From Bartonella sp. AU16XJBT (GTDB taxonomy: Bacteria; Pseudomonadota; Alphaproteobacteria; Rhizobiales; Rhizobiaceae): 64,000 nucleotides of DNA. A model generated the notes under the pieces. It was given only the letters and a program-made list of their open reading frames with translations, did not search any database and had not been told where the DNA came from. The stretch is taken from contig NZ_JAQITF010000004.1 of assembly GCF_028618665.1 (NCBI RefSeq), positions 151,405-215,404 of the forward strand, read 5' to 3'. Positions 17,949 to 27,552 of this stretch are shown here, in pieces. Within the stretch, counting starts at the first letter, position 1, and the number at the start of each line of letters is the position of its first letter. The translations under genes were made by a program, and so were the position numbers.

Positions 17949-18289
17949 AAAGTAGCAGCCTGTTTGATCAAAAACAGCTTTCGCTTGTTTGGGGCGATTA
18001 TAAAAAAATATTCTATCTTTCGACCGTCATGGTGACACTTCCAACAGTTATTGCTGTTATCGTTAAGATATGGAGAAGGAAGGATTTTTTTTCTGCGACT
18101 CTCTTAGAGCCATTGGCATGGATGTTGGCTTGTACTTTTTTATTCTTACCCATTGTTTTTATAATGCTTTTTATTTTAAATCATCAGTTGAAGAAAATGA
18201 TGCGACAACTGGAAGAAGAGGTTGAGCAGAAAAAAACACTGATGATCCTTTCTCATGAACTCTCTCATGAAGATGAGGGAGAAAAGTGA
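17945..18289 (+). CDS. Free-standing A-module membrane protein
   Basis: 114 aa. Starts within the stop of the B gene. Contains SLVWGDYKKIFYLSTVMVTL (entry and membrane segment 1), a ~25-residue loop, membrane segment 2 (ACTFLFLPIVFIMLFIL) and an acidic/basic coiled-coil end (HQLKKMMRQLEEEVEQ). Last gene of the first run of the array (16070-18289), which reads as one operon. Confidence 0.65.
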   Translation: MKSSSLFDQKQLSLVWGDYKKIFYLSTVMVTLPTVIAVIVKIWRRKDFFSATLLEPLAWMLACTFLFLPIVFIMLFILNHQLKKMMRQLEEEVEQKKTLMILSHELSHEDEGEK

Positions 18290-18876
18290 AGAAAAAGAAG
18301 AAAATAAAGCATTCTATGCTGTGCATATCTTGGGGGGCTTTCGCGCTTTGAGGGGCGGTGGTGAGACCCTTTGAGCACAAAAGCTTTAGGGACGGTGAGA
18401 GACTGGGCTTTGAGACACACATAAAATCCATTTCCACCATGCTTTGAGGATGGTTTAAGAGAAGGTGCGTGGCTAGGCTTTGGTGATGGCTTGATAACTT
18501 AAGCTGTTTTCAAGACAAAGCAACGCGCGGATGATTTTCTTGAACCGCTTTGCTTCTTTTTTTGAAAGGTACTTCTCTTGGGGAAAAAACACCACTCAGA
18601 ATTTTAGAGCCAGACATTTCAATTTATGCCATAGAAAGATCTCTTTTATAAAAAATGTCTCGAGGAGACAAAATAGGTATCTAAGACAATAGAGATACAC
18701 TGTTAGGGATGAAAACATGATGGTTGAAGTCAATGGGAAAAAAGTAGACTCTTATGCACTTCTGATATTGTTTTTATAAAAGATGGGGGATAAAAGCGAT
18801 TGATATAAAAATTGTGGAGGACAAAAGCGTCGATTCATGAAAATAGCTTAAAATTTTAGACAAATGAGGGGTAAAA
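18290..18876. other. Gap with remnant of a D domain and a duplicated leader
   Basis: 18376-18425 matches 20621-20670 inside the D-domain gene (CACAAAAGCTTTA, GGTGAGAG, TGGGCTTTGAGACA in the same order), so a third D copy once lay here. The right end, from about 18800, matches 19400-19480: a shared leader (ATTGATATAAAAATT, GGACAAAAG, GAAAATAGCTTAAAATTTTAGACA, ATGAGGGGTAAAAA) before both A genes. Confidence 0.6.
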
Positions 18877-19227
18877 ATGAGGCATCAGGGGGGACATTCA
18901 ATATCGGATGAAGAACAACGGTCTTTTTCTTTGGAAAAAGCGTTTCTAACACGTAAAAATTATATAGTCATTTTTTGTATTACTTTTATGATTGAGGCTT
19001 TTAAAATAGTGCTTGTGCTGTTATTTGAGTGGGATTTGACAGGGTGGTGGAATTATAGCCTCTTCATTCTCATCTTAATATTGGTTTTTATATCGGTGCT
19101 TCTTGTTTTATTGATCCCTATTGCTTTTGTGGTCCGTGTCATCTTTACGCGTTTGTTGAAAAAAAAGATCGATCAGTTGGATCAAGCAATTGGCCAAGCG
19201 GAGAAAAATTCCTTCTTAACAAAATAA
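18877..19227 (+). CDS. Free-standing A-module membrane protein
   Basis: 116 aa; ATG at 18877 after GAGGGGTAAAA. Shows the A pattern most clearly: SFSLEKAFLTRKNYIVIFCI, first membrane segment, LTGWW in the loop, second membrane segment (VLLVLLIPIAFVVRVIF) and KKKIDQLDQAI coiled-coil end. Very similar to the next A gene (19481-19858), including its leader, so the two arose by duplication. A 253-nt spacer separates them; no B gene lies between. Confidence 0.7.
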   Translation: MRHQGGHSISDEEQRSFSLEKAFLTRKNYIVIFCITFMIEAFKIVLVLLFEWDLTGWWNYSLFILILILVFISVLLVLLIPIAFVVRVIFTRLLKKKIDQLDQAIGQAEKNSFLTK

Positions 19228-19480
19228 GAGCGTAAAGAAGAGGGCAAAATGAAAGTTGGTCTTTCTATATTTTATGTATTATAGGGCACGCTTTTATTGG
19301 TGTGATGTTTAGAGGCAAGGGAAAAGACGCTATCGCGCATAAAAGATGAGGAAAGACCAAGTGATTGATCTAACAAGCGATTGATCGTGATGAATTGATA
19401 TAAAAATTGAATTCATTGTAAGGACAAAAGTTTTAATCAATGAAAATAGCTTAAAATTTTAGACACATGAGGGGTAAAAA
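19228..19480. promoter_or_regulatory. Duplicated leader between two A genes
   Basis: Its last ~80 nt match the leader of 18877-19227 almost base for base, ending in a strong ribosome site (GAGGGG). It is probably a promoter or leader that kept its sequence after duplication; no clear -35/-10 assigned. Confidence 0.4.
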
Positions 19481-19858
19481 ATGAGAAGCAATGAACAAAA
19501 TGCAACATGGGATAGAGAACGAAGGGAACCACGTTTTTTTTCGCTTGAAGAAGCGTTTCTGACACGCAAAAATTATAAAGTTATCTTTTATATTGCTTTC
19601 ATTATTTCAGTTTTGAGAACGGTTTCCATAATACCCATGTTGTTTGAGTCGAAGTTGACGGGATGGGAAGGAAATATCTCGATAGTTTTATTTTTCAGCA
19701 TGGAGTTTATATTAGAGTTTTTTTTGATGTTCATCCCCATTGCTTTTGCTCTTGTGGTTCGTGTCATCTTCACGGTTTTGTTGAACAAAAAGATTGATCA
19801 GTTAGAGCAGGCAACTTGGGAGCGGATAGCGGCTGCGTATCGACAAAAAAGCACATGA
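19481..19858 (+). CDS. Free-standing A-module membrane protein
   Basis: 125 aa; GAGGGGTAAAAA before the ATG. Contains FSLEEAFLTRKNYKVIFYI, LTGWEG loop, a second membrane segment (FLMFIPIAFALVVRVIF) and NKKIDQLEQA end. The following B-D gene starts 13 nt downstream, giving an A-(B-D) pair like that at 29886-31418. Confidence 0.7.
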   Translation: MRSNEQNATWDRERREPRFFSLEEAFLTRKNYKVIFYIAFIISVLRTVSIIPMLFESKLTGWEGNISIVLFFSMEFILEFFLMFIPIAFALVVRVIFTVLLNKKIDQLEQATWERIAAAYRQKST

Positions 19859-19871
19859 AGGGGAGGGGAAA

Positions 19872-21020
19872 ATGATAGATATAGTTGTTTTATTCTCGTG
19901 GGGTGTCGGCATTTTTTTCTTCACGCTGCTTTCTGCTGTGTGCATGATGTTTATTTGGGCATTGTATTACTCTGCTTTCAAGCGGGTGAGATTGTATTGC
20001 CAAGTGACAAAAGAATTAAGACGCGTGGCTTATAAACAACCGGTTGCTTTTGAGTCGTCCAGTGGGGAAACACCGATGATGAAGCCATCATTTGAGGAAA
20101 AAGAGTTCAAAGCGTTTTCTCTTGCTGATGAGGAAATTCTCACGATGGAAAGTGCAACAGCACTTTTAAAGAGTTTGGGGGGGAGGGTAGAAATTGAAGG
20201 AAAAGGGGATCATTTGGCAACCTTCTTTTTACCAGATCGTGAAGTACAGTTTCTTTATAATGCTGAGAAGGGGTATCTGCAATTTGATTGTGCCATTGCG
20301 GTGGTTTCTGGTATCCATGCGGCGGCTTGCCAAACGATTGATCCTTATAATTCTGGAAGATTGATTGCTCTCGAATTGAGTTTTGATCTGAAGGGATTGG
20401 AAATTTTTGAAGAAAAGGTCAGTGCGGGGTGTTTACGCCATGCGCTTGAGAAAGCTTTCGAAAAGGCTATGGGCGAGGTTGATCTTGGCAACATGCTTCG
20501 TTCTCAATATCACATTCTTCCGTGGGAACACAAAGTTGTGGACCCTAAGTTTTCATCTTATTCGCTGCGTTATCTTGCGGCTCTCGCTTTGGTCGGTGAT
20601 GTTGAAACTTTAGACTCCTATCACAAAAGCTTTATGAATGGTGAGAGGTTGGGCTTTGAGACAAGCATTACAGAAGAGCATCTGGAACGCGCGATAGCGA
20701 TTGCTAAGGCGGTAGAAGAGACAAAACAGCCCAGTTATGATCTGCTTCAACAGACGGCAAAGAGTTTTTCTATGGAGGTGGAGAGTTATGACTATTTTAG
20801 AATCACAGATCCAAATTTGTGCAATAGAAGACGCTCTGGTTACGAAAATTTGCTCGAAGAAAAAAGAGAAGAATTAAGGCAACAGGGATATACGGTTTAC
20901 GAAAAGGACACGATTTGTGAGGTTGATGGGAAAAAGGCTCGTCCCCATATTCTTTACATGAAGGATGGGAAAGTAGAATATATGGATGTAAAAATTGGGA
21001 TTAATGAAAAAAATTATTGA
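19872..21020 (+). CDS. B module fused to large cytoplasmic D domain
   Basis: 382 aa. Residues 1-60 are a B module with membrane helices and the signature ALYYSAFKRVRLYCQVTKELR. After a short linker, residues ~85-382 form the D domain, shared with 30261-31418: DEEILTMESATALLKSLGG, IEGKGD, FLPDREVQFLYN, GLEIFEEKVS, LALVGDVETL. The last ~60 residues (YENLLEEKREELRQQGYTV, then RPHILYMKDGKVEYMDVK) have the helix, hairpin and D-x-K spacing of PD-(D/E)XK nucleases, but the first Asp is His359; Asp372 and Lys374 fit the second half. So it may be a nuclease-like domain with one altered residue. No known function can be assigned. Confidence 0.7.
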   Translation: MIDIVVLFSWGVGIFFFTLLSAVCMMFIWALYYSAFKRVRLYCQVTKELRRVAYKQPVAFESSSGETPMMKPSFEEKEFKAFSLADEEILTMESATALLKSLGGRVEIEGKGDHLATFFLPDREVQFLYNAEKGYLQFDCAIAVVSGIHAAACQTIDPYNSGRLIALELSFDLKGLEIFEEKVSAGCLRHALEKAFEKAMGEVDLGNMLRSQYHILPWEHKVVDPKFSSYSLRYLAALALVGDVETLDSYHKSFMNGERLGFETSITEEHLERAIAIAKAVEETKQPSYDLLQQTAKSFSMEVESYDYFRITDPNLCNRRRSGYENLLEEKREELRQQGYTVYEKDTICEVDGKKARPHILYMKDGKVEYMDVKIGINEKNY

Positions 21021-21088
21021 GAAAAATAAAGAATTTAGGTAAATTAAATAAAACTTAAAATGGCGCATGCAAAATGCAGAGGGGATCA

Positions 21089-21463
21089 ATGCAGGAGAAA
21101 AACGCAATATTTGAAGAGTCTTTCTTTTCATTCAAAAAATTTACGCAATCTTTAGTGGAAAGCTGTAAGGGGGTGGAAAGGGATCAAATGATCGGGCGCT
21201 CCTTTTATACAATGTTTTATACGGGCCTTATCATGATGGCTTTAGAAGTTCCTGCCGGTGCAGAGTCTTTGGGACAGCCGTTGCAGTGGACAAGATGGGA
21301 GGGGATTGGTTCTCTTATTTTTCTCTTACCGATGTTGATTTGGTTTTGTCTTTTCACACCGTTTCCGATCCTTTGGGGAGTTCGTCGTTTTAAAGAGCGT
21401 AAATTGGAAAAAACAAAGCAAAAACTGGAAGCAGAAACACAGCCGTTAAAGATCAATCGGTGA
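21089..21463 (+). CDS. Diverged A-module membrane protein
   Basis: 124 aa; the ATG at 21089 follows AGAGGGGATCA, better than the ATG 15 nt upstream. SFFSFKKFTQSLVESC replaces the usual entry motif. Two hydrophobic segments are kept (residues ~43-58 and ~73-98) and the charged end reads RRFKERKLEKTKQKLEAET. The next gene starts 1 nt after its stop. Confidence 0.6.
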   Translation: MQEKNAIFEESFFSFKKFTQSLVESCKGVERDQMIGRSFYTMFYTGLIMMALEVPAGAESLGQPLQWTRWEGIGSLIFLLPMLIWFCLFTPFPILWGVRRFKERKLEKTKQKLEAETQPLKINR

Positions 21464-21464
21464 G

Positions 21465-22046
21465 ATGATCGCCATGAGAAATGAGGGTGTTGCCCTTTTT
21501 ATTTTTTTTCTACCGTTTGGCTGTTTTTTTCTCGAGGTTGTGACGGTTTTTGCTCTTTTTGTCATGATGATGATTGTGGCGCCTTATTATTCTTTATTCA
21601 AGCGTTTGAGGTTCTATTTCAGAGTAAAAGAACAAAGACGTCTGATGAAAGAACAGCCGCAGCGTTTTTGTTTCTCTAAAAAAAGCTGCAAAGAGATCGT
21701 GCAGCAAAACTTAGCACTGAACACAGAAATAAGTTCCCATGCGTTTAAAAAATGGCTCTCTTTTTCGCGAAAAAATTATGTCATCCACGCATGCCTCTCT
21801 TTCATCATTATGGTGTTCAAAGTTTATGTCTATGTGACTTTCTATACAAAGATGAATTTTTCGATCGATGAGAAGAGATTTATCTCTATGTACATTTTCT
21901 TTTTTTTCTTTGTTCTTTTATGGATATGTATTTTAGCAACGGTTCCTGTTATTATCATCCTTCGTGAAATTTTAACCTCTCGGCTCAACAAGAAGATTCA
22001 GCAATTGGAAGAAGTGACTAAAGAACCCCAATCAATCAATTTATAA
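21465..22046 (+). CDS. B-A fusion membrane protein
   Basis: 193 aa. B part: hydrophobic residues ~8-45, then APYYSLFKRLRFYFRVKEQRR. A part: KWLSFSRKNYVIHACLSFIIMV, loop with aromatic residues, second hydrophobic segment (FFFFFVLLWICILATVPVIIILREIL) and NKKIQQLEEVTKE end. The ATG at 21465 follows CGGTGAG; an ATG at 21474 is the alternative. Confidence 0.65.
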   Translation: MIAMRNEGVALFIFFLPFGCFFLEVVTVFALFVMMMIVAPYYSLFKRLRFYFRVKEQRRLMKEQPQRFCFSKKSCKEIVQQNLALNTEISSHAFKKWLSFSRKNYVIHACLSFIIMVFKVYVYVTFYTKMNFSIDEKRFISMYIFFFFFVLLWICILATVPVIIILREILTSRLNKKIQQLEEVTKEPQSINL

Positions 22047-22061
22047 AAGGAAGAGAATAAA

Positions 22062-22238
22062 ATGGATTACGGTATGGCGGTAGCGTCCACGGTGGTTTTG
22101 ATGGCTCTGTTGGGGGGCATTCTTGATTTTTTCTTAATAATACCTATTGCGGCACTGTATATTTCTTTTATCAAGCGTTTGATCTCGTATTATAAGGTTA
22201 CACGGCAATTAAATGCCGCGCTGAAAAAGCGCGCGTAA
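22062..22238 (+). CDS. Free-standing B-module membrane protein
   Basis: 58 aa; ATG at 22062 with AAGGAAGAGAATAAA before it. Hydrophobic residues 5-35, then AALYISFIKRLISYYKVTRQL and a basic end. It is the parent of at least four decayed copies downstream (23425, 24045, 24415 and 24810 onward). Last intact gene of this run. Confidence 0.65.
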   Translation: MDYGMAVASTVVLMALLGGILDFFLIIPIAALYISFIKRLISYYKVTRQLNAALKKRA

Positions 22239-23424
22239 CCTTCATTCATCTCTTCTTTTTCCCTCCATCCTTCTCACAACCTTCATGCTCTTGATAAAGC
22301 ACACACACCCTGTCTTTACAATTCCGCGCTTTTACGATTTTATTTATTTACAGAAAACTGTAAAGAGTTGATAACCATTCCAAGACTATTGATCACCAGC
22401 CTTTCTCTCAACGCCCCCACACCATTGCAACCTTTCTACCCGTGCCGTGTCCAAATCTTTATGCCTTTATATCGTGGGGAGATACAGAGGGCATATTGTT
22501 TCTTTCCATTTTATGTTTGCCTTTATTTGAAGAAGGCTGATGGCAATCAATAGGTTTTGGCAATGGGTTTGGAATGGTTATTGAATCTCTACTCATTTCT
22601 GCAAATAAGCAAAATCGTAAAAGCGTGTAACTGTAAAGGCAAAAGTGTGTGATTTATCAAGAGTATGGTGGTCGTGGGATGATAGGGCGAAAAGGGTGCT
22701 AATGGAGGCGTAGAGGTGAATGGAGACAAGATATTTGAGAGAGGGTTGTAGGGCAGCGGGTGAAAGATAAAGAGCGTCTAGGGAAGAGGCGTAAATAAGT
22801 TGGAATGGATAGGGATGAAAAGATTGAAATGGTGAGAGAACTGGCGGAAAGGCTGGTGATCAATAGTTTTGGGATGGTTATCTGGTCTCTACTAATCTCT
22901 GCAAATAAGTAAAATCGTAAAAGCGTGTAACTGTAAAGGCAAAAGTGTGTGATTTATCAAGAGTATGGTGGTTTTGGGAAGGATAGTTGAGCGAAAAGGG
23001 TGCAAATGGAGGCGTAGAGGTAAATGGAGATAGAATATTTGAGAGAGGGGTTATAGGGTTGCGGGTGCAAGATAGAGAGTGTCTAGGGAAGAGGCGTAAA
23101 GGTTGGAATAGCGTGTTGAAATATTGGGAATAAGGTATCGTGTGGAGAATTTTGTGATGGAAAAGTCGTGTGTAGAGCATGGGGTTTGAGGAAGGTATGA
23201 GGGGGCACTGAAAAGATAAGAAAGATGAAGATCGGTGGGGGAGATGCAAGAGAAGGAAAGCAGCTTAGTTTTTTGGGGAGATGATATTTTTTATTTTCTG
23301 CAAATTTGCAAAATTGTGAAACTGGAAAGGGATGCTTTTTTCTCAATAGAGTCGGAGCATCATGACTTTGATTTGCAGTAGTCTTTTTCTGTGCTTTGGA
23401 TAATCCTTGATAATTTTTTGAACG

Positions 23425-24925
23425 ATAGCTGTTGTAGCGCTGTATATTTCTTTTATCGAACGCTTTTTACCATAAAGTCACGCGGCAATGAGATACTGTG
23501 CTGAAAAAGTGTGTATCGTATTCGTTATGAGGAGAGGCATCATTTTAGATCATGCTATTGCTTTACGGCTTTTAGAGAGGGCATAGGGGCATAGTGTCAT
23601 ACGTTGTTTTTTCATTTTACGTTTGCCTTTGTTTGAAGGGGGCTGATGCCAATAATAGGTTTAGGCGATAGACTTGGATAATGAGCCTGGAATGTTCATC
23701 AGTTTGCTACTCTTTTCTGTAAATAAGCAAAATCGTAAAAGCGTGGAACTGTAAAGGCAAAAGTGTGTGACTTATCAAGAGTATGGTGGATTTGGGAAGG
23801 ATAGTTGAGCGAAAAGGGTGCTAATGGAGGCGTAGAGGTGAATGGAGACAAGATATTTGAGAGAGGGTTGTAGGGCAGCGGGTGAAAGAGAGAGTGTGTC
23901 TAGGGAAGCGCTGTAAATAAGTTGGAATGGCGTGTAGTAGCGTAGGGAGGAAAGGGGTCGTGTGGAAAATTGGGTGATGGGAAAGCCGTGTGTGAAATGA
24001 TGCTAAAGAGATAAGGAGTATGAGGTGCATGTGCGGTGTGTTGTTTGCTTTTTTATTAAACGTTTGAATTTTACAATGAAATCACGCGGCAATGAGACGC
24101 TGTGCTGAAAAAGTGTGTATCGCATTCGTTATGAGGAGAGGCATCATTTTAGATCAAGCTATTCCTTCATGGTTTTGAAGGGTGCATAGGGAGTATGATG
24201 TCATACGGTGTATTTTTATGTTATGTTTGCCTTTGTTTGAAGAGGGATTAAAGCGATAGGCTTGGAATGTTTATCAGCTCTCTGCTGTTTTGTGTAAATG
24301 AGCAAAATTGTGAAACTGGAAAGGGATGCTTTTTTCTCAATAGAGTCGGAGCATCATGACTTTGATTTGCAGTAGTCTTTTTCTGTGCTTTGGATAATCC
24401 TTGATAATTTTTTGAACGATAGCTGTTGTGGCATTGTATATTTCTTTTATCAGATGCTTGATGTCATATCACAAGGTCACGCGGCAATGAGACGCTGTGC
24501 TGAAAAAGTGTGTATCGCATTCGTTATGAGGAGAGGCATCATTTTAGATCAAGCTATTGCTTTACGGCTTTTAGAGAGGGCATAGGGGCATAGTGTCATA
24601 CGGTGTATTTTTATGTTATGTTTGCCTTTGTTTGAAGAGGGATTAAAGCGATAGGCTTGGAATGTTTATCAGCTCTCTGCTGTTTTGTGTAAATGAGCAA
24701 AATTGTGAAACTGGAAAGGGATGCTTTTTTCTCAATAGAGTCGGAGCATCATGACTTTGATTTGCAGTAGTCTTTTTCTGTGCTTTGGATAATCCTTGAT
24801 AATTTTTTGAACGATAGCTGTTGTGGCATTGTATATTTCTTTTATCAGATGCTTGATGTCATATCACAAGGTCACGCGGCGATGAGACGCTGTGCTGAAA
24901 AAGTGTGTATCGCATTCGTTATGAG
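23425..24925 (+). pseudogene. Four decayed B-module copies
   Basis: Segments at about 23425-23530, 24045-24130, 24415-24530 and 24810-24925 align with 22150-22238: G..GCACTGTATATTTCTTTTATC, GTCACGCGGCAAT, GCTGAAAAAG.G.G. Substitutions and small indels destroy the reading frame in all four. Confidence 0.65.
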
Positions 24926-25079
24926 GAGAGGCATCATTTTAGATCATGCTATTGCTTTACGGCTTTTAGAGAGGGCATAGGGGCATAGTGTCATACGGTG
25001 TTTTTCATTTTACGTTTGCCTTTGTTTGAAGGGGCCTGATGCCAATCAATAGGCTTCAATGGGGATGGTTATTGGAAAT
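24290..25079 (+). repeat. 395-bp tandem repeat, two units
   Basis: 24298 onward repeats at 24693 onward with only scattered differences (for example GCAATGAGACGC versus GCGATGAGACGC). Left parts recur near 23300. Confidence 0.85.
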
Positions 25080-25173
25080 TTGCTTTTTTCTGTAAATAAG
25101 TAAAATCGTAAAAATGCAGAACTGTAAAACCAAGCGGGCCTGCTTTGTCAAAAAAGAAAAAGTAGGGATTGAA

Positions 25174-25689
25174 TTATACATTTTGTTTTTTCATGTGGTA
25201 TTTTATGGTGTCCAGGATTTGTTGGCTTATCTCCTTATGGGGTAGCCAGCGTAAACCTTTTGATGTTGTTTTTTGTCCTAAATGAATGGGGATGAAATCA
25301 ACCTTGTTTTTGTGTGCGCACTCAATAATCATTTGATCATGAGTGTTGGAACCAAAAATATGAAGAATACACGGGGGGTGAGGCAAAAGAGCCAACTGCT
25401 CAATTAACGCGCAAGAAAATGCATGGGCGGGCGAATGAAGCCATAATACGCAATATTTTAGATCACGCCATTGGCTCACAGCTTCTAAAAATTGTGTTCG
25501 TGATGTTGCACAATCATAATTCAACGGTACGCACATATGCTGTTTTTGCAACGCTTCAAACTGGACTTTATGCGAAAGAAAGCGTGCGGCGATAATGGCT
25601 TCTTTTGGCTTGAGGGATTGACACAAAGGAGCAAGCATCCCTGTGCCCCCTACGATTAGATAACGATAGTGCGGTTCCTTTTTTTTCAT
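25174..25689 (-). CDS. Rossmann-fold protein, short-chain-dehydrogenase-like
   Basis: 171 aa; ATG at 25689 preceded by GGGAGGGGAC. The N-terminus YLIVGGTGMLAPLCQSL is a beta strand followed by GGTGML, the dinucleotide-binding turn of SDR/NmrA-type proteins. Next, AARFLSHKVQF and a LNYDCATSRTQF segment sit where an NAD(P)-specificity loop and second site would be. The protein is short for an SDR (usually about 250 aa) and lacks a visible YXXXK catalytic motif, so it is more likely a truncated or atypical nucleotide-binding protein than a working dehydrogenase. It lies alone between decayed stretches. Confidence 0.6.
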   Translation of the reverse strand: MKKKEPHYRYLIVGGTGMLAPLCQSLKPKEAIIAARFLSHKVQFEALQKQHMCVPLNYDCATSRTQFLEAVSQWRDLKYCVLWLHSPAHAFSCALIEQLALLPHPPCILHIFGSNTHDQMIIECAHKNKVDFIPIHLGQKTTSKGLRWLPHKEISQQILDTIKYHMKKQNV

Positions 25690-27552
25690 GTCCCCTCCCT
25701 CTTTGCTTGAAGCGCGTTGCTTTAAAAATGTGCACTTTTCATCAGAAAGTCATTCACAACGTGTTTGTATCTCTTTACTTATAACTTGCCAAGTACAACC
25801 TTCGTCATTTGATGCAAAATCCTCGTTGGAAGAGGCGATTTGACATTGGAGGGCATACCCATAAAGCGTGTGCACTAGCAGCAATAGATGCTCACACGGT
25901 TATGCACATTTTGGGGTGGTTCTCCTATGAGAGATAAGCCCAACAGGGTTATTTAAAAAGGCATTATAGGCTAAATTATCAAGAGAATTTTTTAAAACGT
26001 TTCAATATGAGCCTTGATAAAGGGGACTTGTGAGAAGAATACCCTCGAGCCGCTGCGATGGTTTTGACAAACTGGCGGACCGCAGCACTTGGAAATGAGT
26101 CTCATCTTGATGATGATCTGGATTTGTTATCGGCAAGGGGGGGGGCACGCAAATCAACCCAATGAAGGGATGTACCCCGCTTCACGAGGCAATCCGCTAA
26201 ATAATTGGCTAATATTCATGAAAGTTGACGCACAGACCCCAAAACAATTGCTCTATTCAAAAGCTTTCCCCTTTTTCATGATAAGTCTTATGCAAGGCTT
26301 ATGGTGGATTGTAAAAAAATGATGCATATCATCATGCTGTTTATAAAGAGCCATTGTGTTTGTATCGCATGGTGATCGAATGAAGCGACTTTAACAGTAT
26401 TGTTTAAAAAAACACCTAAAACTTGAAAGAAAACGTTGGCACTTTCATTCATGCTAAAACACTTTATCACAAAAAGAGTTGTTTCAGAGGGATCGTCTAT
26501 TGGCTTGCAAGATCTCCAATGAAAATGAAAGAGCTCTATTGTGAATGTTTATGATCATTGGCTCTTCGTTGCATGAGAGTGCGTTAAGATGTTCTCATTG
26601 TAAATTTTATTAGATTGAATTTTTTAGATTGCATAAATCACTTTCTTGCATGTCATGAAGTGGGAGGAGGGGGAAATGGCTGAGAGAAGAATAAAAATGC
26701 CTTTTATGAACATTCTCAAAAAGGTTGTTATGGCAGCAGCAAGAATAGGCTGTTGCAGCCGCCAATGGTGTGGCTTGTCGTGGGGCGTGGGGTGGGTGTC
26801 CGTGGGGGCGAGGTGGCTGTTTGTTGCGGCTGGGGTGGCTGTTTGTTGCGGCTGGGGTGGCTGTTTGTGGAGGCTGGGGTGGTTGTTTGTGGCGGTGGGG
26901 GTGTTGTTTGTGGAGGCGAGGTGGCTGTTTGTTGCGGCTGGGGGGGGTGTCCGTGGGGGCGAGGTGGTTGTCCGTGGAGTGGGGTGGCTGTTTGTGGCGG
27001 CTGGGGTGGCTGTTTGTGGAGGCTGGGGGTGTTGTTTGTTGCGGCTGGGGTGGCTGTTTGTGGAGGCTGGGGTGGTTGTTTGTGGAGGCGAGGTGGCTGT
27101 TTGTGGCGGCTGGGGTGGCTGTTTGTTGCGGCTGGGGTGGTTGTTTGTGGAGGCTGGGGTGTTGTTTGTTGAGGCTGGGTGGTTGTTTGTGGCGGTGGGG
27201 TTAGGTGGAGGTGTTATGATGGCGCTAGATGATCCTTTTAAAGCGATGGGGGTGATGGTTTTTATATATTGATCAGAGTGTTACTGTTATATCCTTTATG
27301 GATAGGAGTATTTAGGGGCACCATCATGAAATGGCTGTGGTGGGCCTTGGTGTGGGAGTGTTGAGAAGATGGTTTCTTTAAAACAAGCCCGTAAAGGGGC
27401 GGTATTGAAAGATTGGCACCATAAGGAATATAAGAACTTTGCAATACACGTATCTTGTGAAGCATTCTGTTTGACGACAATGGATTTTACTTGAGAGATT
27501 ATTTGTGCAAGAAAGAAAAAGAATAACTCATTGCGTAAAAAAGGAAGAGCAA
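25690..27552. other. Intergenic region with possible integrase C-terminus and a G-rich minisatellite
   Basis: Around 25850-25990 the plus strand reads THKACALAAIDAHTVMHILG followed by W and, after a stop, QQGYLKRH. This resembles the helix-LGH/W-Y end of tyrosine recombinases, but it is short and broken. 26755-27215 is a G-rich tandem repeat. No intact gene seen. Confidence 0.4.
26755..27215 (+). repeat. G-rich minisatellite, units of about 21-30 bp
   Basis: Variations of GTGGCTGTTTGTTGCGGCTGGGG repeated about 18 times; all three plus frames stay open because the unit lacks stops. Strong G/C strand skew. Sequence style is like the 42-bp repeat inside the helicase gene at 41.3-42.4 kb. Confidence 0.85.

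Larger units (their letters stand above)
22239..25173. other. Decayed repeat region with broken B-module copies
   Basis: No intact gene. Holds (1) four broken copies of the 22062 B gene, (2) a ~395-bp tandem duplication (units from about 24290 and 24685, partial third copy near 23280), and (3) several copies of a ~45-bp element around 22318, 22605, 22900, 23720 and 25090. Two identical-looking 66-codon frames (24385, 24780) are only products of the 395-bp repeat. Confidence 0.65.

Noticed and set aside
24385..24980. Two identical 66-codon frames suggesting a duplicated small gene
   Set aside because: They arise from the 395-bp repeat; the underlying sequence is a decayed B module in another frame.
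25848..25990. Integrase C-terminus (HILGW pattern)
   Set aside because: Only a short match without the catalytic R-H-x-x-R and with a stop; mentioned in the gap description but not called as a gene.
26646..27272. Three overlapping plus-strand frames of 139-208 codons rich in Gly/Val/Trp/Cys
   Set aside because: All follow the G-rich minisatellite; there is no ribosome site and composition is purely repeat-driven.
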